Shown: positions 8,513 through 15,616 of the stretch, in pieces
How the letters are laid out: each line of letters starts with the position of its first letter
Numbering within the stretch: position 1 is the stretch's first letter
Assembly: GCA_019636345.1 (NCBI GenBank)
Contig: JAHBXQ010000004.1
Location: 310,001 to 374,000 of the forward strand
Direction of reading: 5' to 3'
DNA: 64,000 nucleotides
Origin: Pirellulales bacterium
Lineage (GTDB): Bacteria; Planctomycetota; Planctomycetia; Pirellulales; Lacipirellulaceae
Notes under the pieces: generated by a model
Database searches by the model: none
Seen by the model: only the letters and a program-made list of their open reading frames with translations
What the model was told of the DNA's origin: nothing
Made by a program: the position numbers and the translations under genes

Positions 8513-8941
8513 GTGACGGACGAGTTGCTGAAGGAGCAGACGGACCTTCTCCATGGCGCTGACCTCTCCGGCGATGAACGACGCTGCGCCGAGAGTCACT
8601 GCCGAGAGCAGTTGAAATCGACGGTGCTCGTTGAAGCGATGGTTCGAGGCCGCGACAAGCAATTTGACGTTGGCGGCTTTACTCAGTCGCAGGATGGAGT
8701 GTCGCGCGAGAACTGGCAAGCAGCGTGGGCCGAGGCGTATCTTTCTCAGGACGGCGAACGTCTTCTGGCGGAGCGTTGGGGCGACCCGCCGAAAGTCGAC
8801 GACTTTCGTGTCGCCTTCTTCCTTCATTCTTGGAATGCGGCAAAGCCACTCGTTACGAGTTACGGAGAAGCGGGGTGTCCGGCAGTCCAGAGAATGCCTG
8901 AACGCCTTCAAAAGCTCGTGCCGTATGAGCCGGTTGACTGA
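8513..8941 (+). CDS. Cassette 2: hypothetical protein, 142 aa
   Basis: A GTG start ten bases after the inverted-repeat element gives a soluble 142-aa protein, MTDELLKEQTDLLHG to VPYEPVD. It contains an acidic helical start and a W-rich middle (ENWQAAWAEAYL). The family is not recognised. Because the element replaced the normal cassette head, the original start may have been lost. A minus-strand frame also spans the region but shows no family features. Confidence 0.5.
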   Translation: MTDELLKEQTDLLHGADLSGDERRCAESHCREQLKSTVLVEAMVRGRDKQFDVGGFTQSQDGVSRENWQAAWAEAYLSQDGERLLAERWGDPPKVDDFRVAFFLHSWNAAKPLVTSYGEAGCPAVQRMPERLQKLVPYEPVD

Positions 8942-9018
8942 CTGTGGACAAGCCAACGGCTGAAGCTGATCGGGCCCGACATCCTGATTTCCAAGCGTCA
9001 ACGTCGTTGGCAGGGCAG

Positions 9019-9144
9019 ACATAACAAGCCGCTGCCGCTGCCCCGCCGGCCCGACGGCCGGTTTGGCGATTCTTCCTTCTCGGCGGTATACTGACGCTCA
9101 ACCCCGTCCGCTTGAGGGCGGGCAACAGAGTTCGATCGATTGAC
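9019..9144 (+). repeat. attC-like site C (after cassette 2)
   Basis: Core-like ACATAAC (9019-9025), arm AAGCCGCTGC, conserved GACGGCCGGTTTGGCG, then CCGCTTGAGGGCGGGCAAC and a right end near CGATTGAC. The middle and right parts align with sites at 13624 and 14070. It carries a promoter-like pair in its loop. Confidence 0.65.
9063..9092 (+). promoter_or_regulatory. Promoter inside attC site C
   Basis: TTGGCG (9063-9068), 18-base spacer, TATACT (9087-9092). It points at cassette 3, whose ATG is about 58 bases downstream. Two other attC sites repeat the same boxes and spacing. Confidence 0.55.
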
Positions 9145-9150
9145 ATAGTA

Positions 9151-9633
9151 ATGTCCGCCACACAGCAGATTGTCGACCGTCTGCAAAGACTCTCCGATGA
9201 GTCGGGCTGCCGGTTAACGGCAGCGCCATCGGCGACTCAACAGTGGTTGCGTGAGGACTCCCGCCTCCCGCCGGAGCTTGTTGACATCCTCTCAGAGTCG
9301 TGGCCGAGCGAGGACGTATCCTTGGGCGGATATGAATTGTGGAGTCTTGACCATCGATCGGATTCCGAGAGGGCGAAGATCGCCTTCAAAGGAGGATACT
9401 TTTTGATTGGCAGTGCTGGGAATGGCGACCTACTGGTGGTGCAGCGCCATCCCGACGCGATCGAGGAGTGCGAGATCGGTTTGATTTCCCACGAGGAGAT
9501 GTGGGATAAGGGGTCGGCTCTTGGGAGCGTCTACGTGCCGATTTGCCGAGGGTTTACGACCCTATTGGATGCGGCAGAGGCCGACCGACTGCCGCTCGAT
9601 TTTTACGATGCTCGACAGAAGCACAACGCTTGA
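9151..9633 (+). CDS. Cassette 3: SUKH (SMI1/KNR4)-like protein
   Basis: A 160-aa soluble protein starting MSATQQIVDRLQRLSDESGC. The LPPELVDILSESWPSE helix, the YELWSLDH segment and the YFLIGSAGNGDLLVV strand follow the SUKH fold, whose bacterial members are often immunity proteins against polymorphic or contact-delivered toxins. The ATG at 9151 is chosen over an upstream one at 9112 because it lies just beyond the attC end. The stop TGA lies inside the next attC core GCTTGAC (9628-9634). No toxin gene is adjacent. Confidence 0.65.
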   Translation: MSATQQIVDRLQRLSDESGCRLTAAPSATQQWLREDSRLPPELVDILSESWPSEDVSLGGYELWSLDHRSDSERAKIAFKGGYFLIGSAGNGDLLVVQRHPDAIEECEIGLISHEEMWDKGSALGSVYVPICRGFTTLLDAAEADRLPLDFYDARQKHNA

Positions 9634-9660
9634 CCAGAGCGCTGCAGCGAACCGCCGCTC
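9628..9660 (+). repeat. attC half-site (after cassette 3)
   Basis: Core GCTTGAC and arm CAGAGCGCTGCAGCGAACCG, related to the arms at 8336, 12072 and 13275. It is cut off by the transposase remnant. Confidence 0.55.
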
Positions 9661-9893
9661 GACCGGCGACGGCCCGGCCGGCTTGCCCGGCTTCTTCGGC
9701 TCAAAGGCCGCCGCGGCGCCCTCGAAGAACTGCTTCTGCCGCTGGCAGAACTGGGCGGGGTGATCTGCGCCTCGTCGCACAGGTTCGAGACCGGGACCTT
9801 ATCGACCAAGTGCCGCTTCACAAGCGCCGCCTTCTGCGCGGCCGAAAAATGACGCCGCTCACGCCGCGGCGAGTCCGGAGAATCGATGCTCAT
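9660..9893 (-). pseudogene. Transposase OrfA remnant (HTH type), frameshifted
   Basis: The minus-strand frame starts MSIDSPDSPRRERRHFSAAQ and runs through KAALVKRHLVDKVPVSNLCD, the N-terminal helix-turn-helix of IS3-type or similar OrfA transposases. After EAQITP the expected continuation QF.QRQKQFFEGAAAAFEP is found in another frame. A single lost base near 9755-9758 therefore breaks the gene. Homology ends at ~9660 where it meets the attC arm. A GGAG-like sequence precedes the ATG. Confidence 0.65.
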
Positions 9894-9944
9894 GGGGAAT
9901 TCCTCCTGAAGGCGCTATGCTAACGCCCGTCAAGCAGAATTCCA

Positions 9945-10166
9945 CTTCCGACTGAGGCAGGACAAACGACCGTCACCGGTGATCCGGAGTCCTTTCTCAA
10001 GGCCGGTGCGGGTCGGCATGGCTTTGTGTTCTCGTCGCCTCAGGGTGCGGAGTGCTTTACGGGAACGTTAATCGGGTTCCAGGCCTTCAAACATGTTGCG
10101 CCTGCGAGCCAATTTCATACAATCGAGGGTCATCTCGAAGCGGTCTCATCGACGGCGATTCACTAA
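9945..10166 (+). pseudogene. Beheaded cassette ORF (3' remnant)
   Basis: An open frame without a start continues out of the transposase remnant and ends with a TAA at 10164-10166, just before an attC-like site. Its translation reads TTVTGDPESFLKAGAGRHGF and on to EGHLEAVSSTAIH. The position and the attC that follows suggest the 3' end of a former cassette gene whose front was removed by the insertion. The family is unknown. Confidence 0.35.
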
Positions 10167-10173
10167 ACGGGCG

Positions 10174-10263
10174 GCACCACAAGGCAATGCACCGGAGTTG
10201 GCGAACAGCCCGTTGTCACAGGGACAATCGCCCGCGCCAACCCAGTGATTGCAGGCGTTCTGC
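10174..10263 (+). repeat. attC-like site X
   Basis: Imperfect palindrome: left AAGGCAATGCACCGGAGTTG pairs with right CGCCAACCCAGTGATTGC, ending in the core GTTCTGC (10257-10263). The loop holds GGGACAATCGCCCG, which recurs in the site at 15479, so these two belong to one subfamily. Confidence 0.6.
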
Positions 10264-10275
10264 AGGAATGAATGC

Positions 10276-10851
10276 GTGCTCCAGATTGGCGCCCAAAATT
10301 GGCTTCGAACACTGAAGGCGATCACCGAACCGTTAGGTTCGGACTTCTGGTCGGCGTTCACTCCAGCTACTGAGTCGGCGTTGCGCAGTGCGGAGAGGCA
10401 GCTTGGTCGCACACTGGATGCTGAGTTCCGTGAATTCTACCGCACCGTCGGCTACGGCCGATTTCCAGATTACGGCGAGTTCTACGCGCCAGACGAATTG
10501 ATTCACGGTGCTGGTCCCGCCATTTACTTCATCACTGGCAGCTTGTCGCCGAGCGATGAATGGGCCACCGAACAGGAACACACGAAACTGTGGTTGACGC
10601 GCGGCCGTGCGAATCCCGCCCCGGAACGGTTTACCGACGAGATTCTGACGCTTGCTGGCGTCAAGTTATACGATCTGCTGCAGTTTGGATCGAACGGCTG
10701 TTGCTGTTACCATCAATTGTACGTTGGTCCCGACCCAGCACCGCTTCGCTACTGTTTGTTGACGGATTCACAGAATATGGAAGATCGGTCGGCGACGTTC
10801 TCAGAGGGCTTGTGGAGAATCCTTCAGTTCCGAATGCAGGATGCGAACTGA
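10276..10851 (+). CDS. Cassette 4: SUKH (SMI1/KNR4) family protein
   Basis: A 191-aa soluble protein. The segment ATESALRSAERQLGRTLDAE, followed by FREFYRTVGYGRF, is the hallmark helix-turn of SMI1/KNR4 (SUKH-1) domains. The C-terminal FSEGLWRILQF helix also fits. I set the start at the GTG at 10276, which has AGGA eight bases upstream and lies just past the attC core. The TTG at 10249 lies inside the recombination site. In bacteria such proteins are mostly antitoxin/immunity-like, and no toxin partner is visible here. Confidence 0.75.
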   Translation: MLQIGAQNWLRTLKAITEPLGSDFWSAFTPATESALRSAERQLGRTLDAEFREFYRTVGYGRFPDYGEFYAPDELIHGAGPAIYFITGSLSPSDEWATEQEHTKLWLTRGRANPAPERFTDEILTLAGVKLYDLLQFGSNGCCCYHQLYVGPDPAPLRYCLLTDSQNMEDRSATFSEGLWRILQFRMQDAN

Positions 10852-10855
10852 GCCT

Positions 10856-10946
10856 CGCGAACCATTGCATGCATGGGAGCGGCGGTGGCCAGCGGATTGT
10901 GAAATCAATGTCAACTCCCGCTGCCTCGTGATGCGGGTCGTTCGGC
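10856..10946 (+). repeat. attC-like site J
   Basis: Left arm GCGAACCATTGCATGCATGG and right arm CCCGCTGCCTCGTGATGCGG pair imperfectly, and the right core is GTTCGGC (10940-10946). The overlap with the 3' end of cassette 4 is minimal. Confidence 0.6.
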
Positions 10947-10951
10947 CACTT

Positions 10952-11311
10952 ATGATAACTCGTTACGAACCTCTGCGCGATCCCTTCTCGACGGCCGATG
11001 CCGAGTACCCCCTCGTCACCTCGGAACGCGGTTGTTTGCGGGTTATGTTTCGTGATTGGCAAGAGAAGATCGTCACGCTTCTTTTTCATGACGTGGCAGC
11101 GTTTTCTTGGGATGATGGCGAGGCGGCCATCGATGCGAACCACCGCGATGATTGTTCCTACATAGTTCACGGCTCCCCGTGGCTGGCAAGACACAACGAG
11201 GTAGGAACATTGATGTCGTCTGAGGAAACGCGGCATTATAAGCTATGCTTTAATGCCTCGGGTGTGTTGCAGGTGCTGGCGTCTCGCCTTGAGATTCTGG
11301 CCGAACCATAA
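10952..11311 (+). CDS. Cassette 5: hypothetical protein, 119 aa
   Basis: The ATG at 10952 lies six bases after the attC core, so it is preferred over earlier in-frame starts at 10841 and 10931 that fall in the previous gene or the attC. The product (MITRYEPLRDPFSTADAEYP...) is a small strand-rich soluble protein with FRDWQEKIVTLLFHDVAAFS in the middle. The family is not recognised. Its stop lies within the arm of the next attC-like site. Confidence 0.6.
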   Translation: MITRYEPLRDPFSTADAEYPLVTSERGCLRVMFRDWQEKIVTLLFHDVAAFSWDDGEAAIDANHRDDCSYIVHGSPWLARHNEVGTLMSSEETRHYKLCFNASGVLQVLASRLEILAEP

Positions 11312-11394
11312 GGTGCGCCTGACTGCGTCGGTATCACGTGAATCGAGGTTCAAAGTCCCACAACCGTCGCAGCAGGTGAACTGGTGCGTTCAGC
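11300..11394 (+). repeat. attC-like site K
   Basis: Left core GCCGAAC (11300-11306) and right core GTTCAGC (11388-11394). The arms GGTGCGCCTGACTGCGTCGG and CCGTCGCAGCAGGTGAACTG pair as an imperfect stem. Confidence 0.6.
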
Positions 11395-11414
11395 GTCTAA
11401 GCCGAGGCACAAAG

Positions 11415-12077
11415 ATGACGCGAGTGCGCGTTGAGAGTTTCACCATCTCGCTTGACGGATACGGAGCAGGTCCGGACCAAAGCGTCGACAATCCGCTGGG
11501 CGCGGGCGGAGCCGATTTGCATCAGTGGCTGTTTCCGACCCGCACGCTGCAGCGCACCTTGTTCGGCAAGGAGGGGGGCGCGACCGGGGTGGACGAGGAC
11601 TTTGCCGCGCGCGGCTTTCGGAACGTCGGGGCTTGGATCCTTGGGAGAAACATGTTCGGCCCCGTTCGCGGTCCCTGGCCGGACATGACCTGGAAAGGCT
11701 GGTGGGGGGACAACCCCCCCTATCACGTTCCCGTCTTCGTCTTGACCCACCATGCGCGCCCCCCCGTCGCGATGGAAGGCGACACGACGTTCCACTTCGT
11801 CACGGGTGGCGTTCGCGAGGCTCTGGACCGAGCCCGCGAGGCGGCCGGCGGACGGGATGTGCGGATTGGCGGCGGGGCGAATACGATTCGGCAGTATCTT
11901 CGCGAGGGTCTGATCGACGAACTGCATGTCGCGATCGCGCCGGTCGTGCTCGGTGCGGGAGAACGGCTGTTCGAAAGCGTTGACCTGCGGGCTGCCGGGT
12001 ATGAGTGCGTCGAGTTCACGGCGTCGGAGAAAGCCGCCCATGTCGTTCTTCGACGCCAGGGGCGGACGGGCGCCTGA
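11415..12077 (+). CDS. Cassette 6: dihydrofolate reductase-family protein (RibD C-terminal type)
   Basis: A 220-aa cytoplasmic protein of the DHFR-like / RibD_C fold. Features are an early F-T-I-S-L-D-G-Y strand, RGFRNVGAWILGRNMFG, a VPVFVLTHHARPPV strand, the NADPH-binding GGRDVRIGGGANTIRQYL segment, and LIDELHVAIAPVVLGAGERL near the end. Homologues are reductases of uncertain substrate. This is not one of the classical short dfr resistance cassettes. The ATG at 11415 lies 21 bases after the attC core. The stop TGA is inside the attC core GCCTGAC at 12072-12078. Confidence 0.85.
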   Translation: MTRVRVESFTISLDGYGAGPDQSVDNPLGAGGADLHQWLFPTRTLQRTLFGKEGGATGVDEDFAARGFRNVGAWILGRNMFGPVRGPWPDMTWKGWWGDNPPYHVPVFVLTHHARPPVAMEGDTTFHFVTGGVREALDRAREAAGGRDVRIGGGANTIRQYLREGLIDELHVAIAPVVLGAGERLFESVDLRAAGYECVEFTASEKAAHVVLRRQGRTGA

Positions 12078-12171
12078 CAACCGATTGCAGCGGACGGTCC
12101 GCTGCGCGGGGAGCGCGGCGGGCGGAGCCCAGGCAGGCCGAACCAGACGCTGCCGAGCTTGAACGTTCGGC
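12072..12171 (+). repeat. attC-like site F
   Basis: Left core GCCTGAC, arm with the perfect palindrome CAGCGGAC-G-GTCCGCTG, and right core GTTCGGC (12165-12171). A second GCCGAAC lies inside at ~12138, so two nested or fused sites are possible. Confidence 0.55.
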
Positions 12172-12223
12172 GAGGAGAGCCGGCGGATTGTTCCGAACAT
12201 TGAGCATAGGGAAAGGCGAAGCG

Positions 12224-13258
12224 ATGCGAGCGATAACAACTCTGATTGCGACGGCGGTTCTGGTCTCGGCGGCTGGGCTGGCGTCGGCGTTTGCGTACGA
12301 TGCGACATCCGTGCGGGTGACGGTCGACAACTTTCGCCGCGCCGAATCCGACACGTACTTCGCCCGGTTTGTGAAGGAGGGCGGCTTCGGGAAGTTCAAA
12401 CACGAGCGCGAGCTGGCGTCGATCGACAACCAGACGGTGATCCGGCTGAACCGGGACACTTTGTACTCGTTCGGGGTGTTCGATCTCGTCGCCGCGCCGG
12501 TCACAGTCACGCTTCCGGACGCCGGCCAGCGGTACATGGCGGTGCAGGTGATCGACGAGGATCAGTACGCGCTCGACGTGTTCTATGCTCCGGGAACACA
12601 TACGCTCACCAAAGAGAAGGTCGGCACGCGGTACGTTTGCCTGGCGATCCGGACGTTTGTAAACCCCAACGACGCGGCGGACGTGACGGCGGTGCATGCG
12701 CTGCAGGACGCGATCAAGGTCGAGCAGAAGGCGGCGGGCAAGTTCGAGGCGCCCGACTGGGACCAAGCGTCGCAGAAGAAGGTCCGCGAGGCGCTCTTGG
12801 CCCTGGCGGCCGCCAACGGCGGAATCGATTCGGCGCGGATGTTCGGGCGGAAGGGCGAAGTCGATCCGGTCCAGCACCTGATCGGCACAGCCGCCGGCTG
12901 GGGCGGCAACCCCGCGTACGCCGCCCTCTACGCGGGCGCCGAGCCGAAGCAGAACGACGGCAAGACGGCGTACTGGCTGACGGTCAAGGACGTGCCGGTG
13001 GACGGGTTCTGGTCAGTCAGCGTGTACAACAAGGACGGCTACTTCCAGAAGAACGCGCGGAACGCCTACACCGTGAATAACGTCACCGCCCGGCCGAACG
13101 CGGACGGTTCGGTGACGATCCAGTTTGGCGGCGACGAGAGCGCGCCGAACTGCCTGCCCATTATGCCCGGCTGGAACTACACGGTACGGTTGTATCGCCC
13201 GCGGAAGGAGCTCCTCGACGGCGCCTGGAAGTTCCCGGAGGCCCAGGCGGTGAAGTGA
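12224..13258 (+). CDS. Cassette 7: exported DUF1254/DUF1214 protein
   Basis: A 344-aa protein with a Sec signal peptide (MRAITTLIATAVLVSAAGLA, cleavage likely after ASA at ~23). Residues ~25-150 match DUF1254 (VIRLNRDTLYSFGVFDL, then TVTLPDAGQRYMAVQVID). The C-terminal part matches DUF1214 (DGFWSVSVYNKDGYF, LPIMPGWNYTVRLYRPRKE). The function is unknown; relatives are periplasmic. Good ribosome-binding sequence AAAGG stands before the ATG. At over 1 kb it is a large cassette, flanked by attC-like sites on both sides. Confidence 0.85.
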   Translation: MRAITTLIATAVLVSAAGLASAFAYDATSVRVTVDNFRRAESDTYFARFVKEGGFGKFKHERELASIDNQTVIRLNRDTLYSFGVFDLVAAPVTVTLPDAGQRYMAVQVIDEDQYALDVFYAPGTHTLTKEKVGTRYVCLAIRTFVNPNDAADVTAVHALQDAIKVEQKAAGKFEAPDWDQASQKKVREALLALAAANGGIDSARMFGRKGEVDPVQHLIGTAAGWGGNPAYAALYAGAEPKQNDGKTAYWLTVKDVPVDGFWSVSVYNKDGYFQKNARNAYTVNNVTARPNADGSVTIQFGGDESAPNCLPIMPGWNYTVRLYRPRKELLDGAWKFPEAQAVK

Positions 13259-13274
13259 CGCGTCAGCGCGCAAC

Positions 13275-13371
13275 GCCGAACCAGGCGCTGCAGCGGACCC
13301 GGCCCGCATGCAGGCTGGCGGAGATTCATCGCTCACCAAGCGGGCCGGGCAGGTGAGCTTTGGGTTTCGGC
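13275..13371 (+). repeat. attC-like site G
   Basis: A clear imperfect palindrome. Left core GCCGAAC and arm CAGGCGCTGCAGCGGACCCG are followed by GCCCGC. The right side is GCGGGCCGGGCAGGTGAGC, ending GTTTCGGC (13364-13371). The inner stem GACCCGGCCCGC/GCGGGCCGGG is almost perfect. Confidence 0.7.
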
Positions 13372-13399
13372 GGTGGCGACATTCACGCGGAGCGCGATC

Positions 13400-13618
13400 A
13401 TGAAGCTGGTTCCAGTCGAGTCGAGCATGTTGCTGGCCGTGGGTTACGATTCGGCGACCAAGGAACTGGAGGCGGTGTTTTCCAGCGGCGCCGTGTGGCG
13501 TTATCGCGATGTCCCGAGCAAGGTCTATCGCGAGTTGTTGGCTGCTGATTCGAAGGGCGGCTACATGCAGTCGTATGTCCTGGGCGTTTACTCGGAATAT
13601 CGCTTGCGGCGGCGGTAG
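13400..13618 (+). CDS. Cassette 8: KTSC-domain protein
   Basis: A 72-aa protein matching the KTSC domain: VESSMLLAVGYDSATKELEA, AVWRYRDVPSKVYRELL and the K-G-G-Y motif near the end. KTSC domains are found alone or fused to other domains, often in accessory regions, and may bind nucleic acid; this is not established. The ATG at 13400 is chosen over 13373 because the domain starts immediately. Confidence 0.8.
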   Translation: MKLVPVESSMLLAVGYDSATKELEAVFSSGAVWRYRDVPSKVYRELLAADSKGGYMQSYVLGVYSEYRLRRR

Positions 13619-13623
13619 ACGCC

Positions 13624-13746
13624 GCCTCACAAGGCGCTGCGGTTGACCCGCAACCCAACGGCCGGTTTGGCGTTGCTGCTCCGCAGCGGCTATACTTCGC
13701 ATCATCCGCTCGCTTGAGGGCGGGCAACTATGCCTTGTCGTTAAGC
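13624..13746 (+). repeat. attC-like site A
   Basis: Left core GCCTCAC and arm AAGGCGCTGCGGTTGACCCGC pair with right GCGGGCAACTATGCCTTGTC and the core GTTAAGC (13740-13746), which fits GTTRRRY. The loop holds a promoter-like pair. Confidence 0.75.
13667..13696 (+). promoter_or_regulatory. Promoter inside attC site A
   Basis: TTGGCG (13667-13672), 18-base spacer, TATACT (13691-13696), pointing at cassette 9 about 64 bases downstream. The spacer differs from those at 9063 and 14113 while the boxes are identical. Confidence 0.6.
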
Positions 13747-13759
13747 GGCGGGTAAGCCG

Positions 13760-14092
13760 ATGGTCGCGTTGAGCGTAGTGGCGGCTTCGACTGCGATGAG
13801 CCCGTTAGGCATTGCCTACTGGGCGTCGCCGATTGCCGTCCTCGTCGGTCTTCCTTTGTACCTTGGTCGGACCAGGCGAGCGCGGCTGCAATTCATGGTC
13901 GGGGCCGGCTTGGGCGCCGCACTCGCGTTCGGGTCCGTCGCCGCTTGGTTTCAGACTCAGACCGGCGACTTTGTCCAGGCACTGTCACCCCTCCGAACTT
14001 GGTTGACCACGGTTGCGGGAGGGCTCCTTGGCATTGCGTTCGCGGCCGGCGCCCGCGGCGTTATGAGCCGCCTCGCAAGGCGTTGCGGTTGA
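13760..14092 (+). CDS. Cassette 9: small membrane protein, 110 aa
   Basis: Three hydrophobic segments are visible: ~1-34 (two short or one long), ~46-63 and ~82-97. The rest is short and polar, so this is an inner-membrane protein of unknown function. The last residues (SRLARRCG) are encoded by the attC arm, suggesting the native stop was lost or that the frame reads through into the recombination site. Confidence 0.6.
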   Translation: MVALSVVAASTAMSPLGIAYWASPIAVLVGLPLYLGRTRRARLQFMVGAGLGAALAFGSVAAWFQTQTGDFVQALSPLRTWLTTVAGGLLGIAFAAGARGVMSRLARRCG

Positions 14093-14192
14093 TCCGCAGC
14101 TCAATGGCCGGTTTGGCGTTTTTCCTCTGCGGCGGTTATACTTCGCAACATTTGCTCGCTTGAGAGCGGGCAACTGAGCTTGGTCGTTCCCT
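14070..14192 (+). repeat. attC-like site B
   Basis: Left GCCTCGCAAGGCGTTGCGG and right GAGAGCGGGCAACTGAGCTT, ending near GTTCCCT. It aligns along its whole length with site A. The cores have drifted from consensus at both ends. Confidence 0.65.
14113..14142 (+). promoter_or_regulatory. Promoter inside attC site B
   Basis: TTGGCG (14113-14118), 18-base spacer, TATACT (14137-14142). It would drive cassette 10, whose ATG is 57 bases downstream. Confidence 0.6.
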
Positions 14193-14198
14193 ACTAGC

Positions 14199-14594
14199 AT
14201 GGAGCAAGACATCCCAACCATGGACAACGTCGCGCGTCGAGTCGTGTGCAGCGCGGCGACCGGAGCCTGCTCTGCGTTCGTTGGTTTGGCGGGCGTGCTC
14301 GTGGGCGGCGTCGTCGCATGGACAGTTGTTCGAGGGGCGCCCGGGGTTGTCCTTGCCATGATACTGGGAGGGATCGCTGCAGTCGCAATGAGACGCCTCA
14401 TGTCGTGGCCGGCGTCAACCATTGCGGGAGCGGTCGGCGCGATGGTCGCCGCATACGTGGCGATCGCCAATGCCGAAGTTGTTGAGCCGGGGAGCTGGGA
14501 CTGGGCTCTCACAGGCGGTCAGCGCGGCGGCATGATCGGCATTCCGCTGGGCGCAGTGCTCGGACCGCTGGGATTGACGAAGAGAATCTCGTGA
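14199..14594 (+). CDS. Cassette 10: membrane protein, 131 aa
   Basis: Hydrophobic segments at ~22-45, ~48-65, ~70-90 and near the C-terminus give three to four membrane helices rich in Gly, Ala and Val. The ATG is seven bases after the attC end. The family is not recognised. Similar small glycine-rich membrane proteins occur as cassettes in other integrons, which is all that can be said. Confidence 0.6.
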   Translation: MEQDIPTMDNVARRVVCSAATGACSAFVGLAGVLVGGVVAWTVVRGAPGVVLAMILGGIAAVAMRRLMSWPASTIAGAVGAMVAAYVAIANAEVVEPGSWDWALTGGQRGGMIGIPLGAVLGPLGLTKRIS

Positions 14595-14616
14595 ACGGAT
14601 CATTCTTGATGGACCC

Positions 14617-14707
14617 GCTGAACAAAGACGTGCCCGCGGAGCGCTCGATGGCACGGCTTGGCGACGGTTGCCTGTGTGCTTGTGCCCGGTGACGGCGGTC
14701 GTTCGGC
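14617..14707 (+). repeat. attC-like site H
   Basis: Left core GCTGAAC and arm AAAGACGTGCCCGCGGAGCG. Right GTGCTTGTGCCCGGTGACGG with core GTTCGGC (14701-14707). Confidence 0.6.
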
Positions 14708-14737
14708 ATCACCTTGCGAGCAGGACGGAATTCGTCA

Positions 14738-15469
14738 ATGAGCCATACCCTCTCGAACGGCGCGCGAACGGCCTGCTTGATTTTTGGTGTGGTCGAGGCG
14801 CTCGGGGCCGGGCTTTGGCTCCTCGCCGGGGCGGGGGTCTACGGATCGCCGCTCGCCGGCATGGACGGGCCGGAACTGGCTCGAATCGGGGCGTTCCTCC
14901 TCGCCGGACCGCTTTCTGCGCTTCTCGCCGCGATCGTCGTCTTGCGGCGGCCGCGGTGGGGGGCGGCTTGGCTGGTCGCCGGGGGCTTTGCATCGGGCGC
15001 CCTGGCCGTCCCCTTCCTGAGGACAGACGCCCACATCCTCCCCCTTGCGCTTGTCTCGCTGCCGATGCTCGTCGTCGGATTGTGGCTCATCAAGGCGTCC
15101 GCCGACGCCACAGGCAGCGGGGCAGGTTCCGAGCATCCTGTCGAACCGGGGCGTCAGCAGGACTCTCGCAGCGGGATCGGCTCGGTGCTGCTGGGGGTGC
15201 TGCTCTTTCTCATCGCAGCCGTCGGGACTTACGCTTTGACAATCGCACTTGCGATCAACAATGTCACAGGACTGCGGGGGGCGATTCGACCGGACAATCC
15301 GCTGATTCGCGAGAATCAGGATCTGGCCGACGGGATCGTCGTCGTGCTCGTGGCGACTGCGGTCGTTGGGATCACCATGCTGCGAAAGCGTTTGCGCCTG
15401 CGTTGGGAGGCCGTCGCAGGCACGTGGGCGGCGGTGCTATTGGGCGGCCTGATCCTCCTGCTTCGTTGA
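14738..15469 (+). CDS. Cassette 11: multi-pass membrane protein, 243 aa
   Basis: About six or seven hydrophobic stretches, including LIFGVVEALGAGLWLLAGAG, ALVSLPMLVVGLWLI, IGSVLLGVLLFLIAAVGTYA and a terminal VLLGGLILLLR. A polar loop (~127-150, SADATGSGAGSEHPVEPGRQ) separates two halves. No transporter signature is seen. The ATG at 14738 is preferred to the TTG at 14714, which is only six bases from the attC core. Confidence 0.65.
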   Translation: MSHTLSNGARTACLIFGVVEALGAGLWLLAGAGVYGSPLAGMDGPELARIGAFLLAGPLSALLAAIVVLRRPRWGAAWLVAGGFASGALAVPFLRTDAHILPLALVSLPMLVVGLWLIKASADATGSGAGSEHPVEPGRQQDSRSGIGSVLLGVLLFLIAAVGTYALTIALAINNVTGLRGAIRPDNPLIRENQDLADGIVVVLVATAVVGITMLRKRLRLRWEAVAGTWAAVLLGGLILLLR

Positions 15470-15478
15470 CGGCGAAGT

Positions 15479-15568
15479 CCGAAGCAAGCGATGCCCCAGA
15501 GCCGTGCCATCGAACGTTGCGGCAAGGGACAATCGCTCGTCGCGGCTGGGTGATTGCCGGCGTTCGGT
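15479..15568 (+). repeat. attC-like site I
   Basis: Left CCGAAGCAAGCGATGCCCCA pairs with right CGGCTGGGTGATTGCCGGC, with right core GTTCGGT (15562-15568). The loop motif GGGACAATCGCTCG matches site X. Confidence 0.65.
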
Positions 15569-15616
15569 CGGTCACGGAAACGCGAACCTACAAATCGCCT
15601 CGGCTGATTTGCGACC

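Noticed and set aside
8258-9022. 254-residue minus-strand frame across cassette 2
   Set aside because: It spans the inverted-repeat element and part of an attC site, so it cannot be an old gene. The plus-strand frame fits the cassette pattern better.
10052-10315. 87-residue plus-strand frame
   Set aside because: Runs through the attC-like site; its tail (HHKAMHRSWRTARCHRDNRP) is the translation of the recombination site.
8336-15568. Reading the repeated sites as a CRISPR array
   Set aside because: The repeats are ~90-125 bases, imperfect, irregularly spaced and separated by whole genes, with no cas genes.
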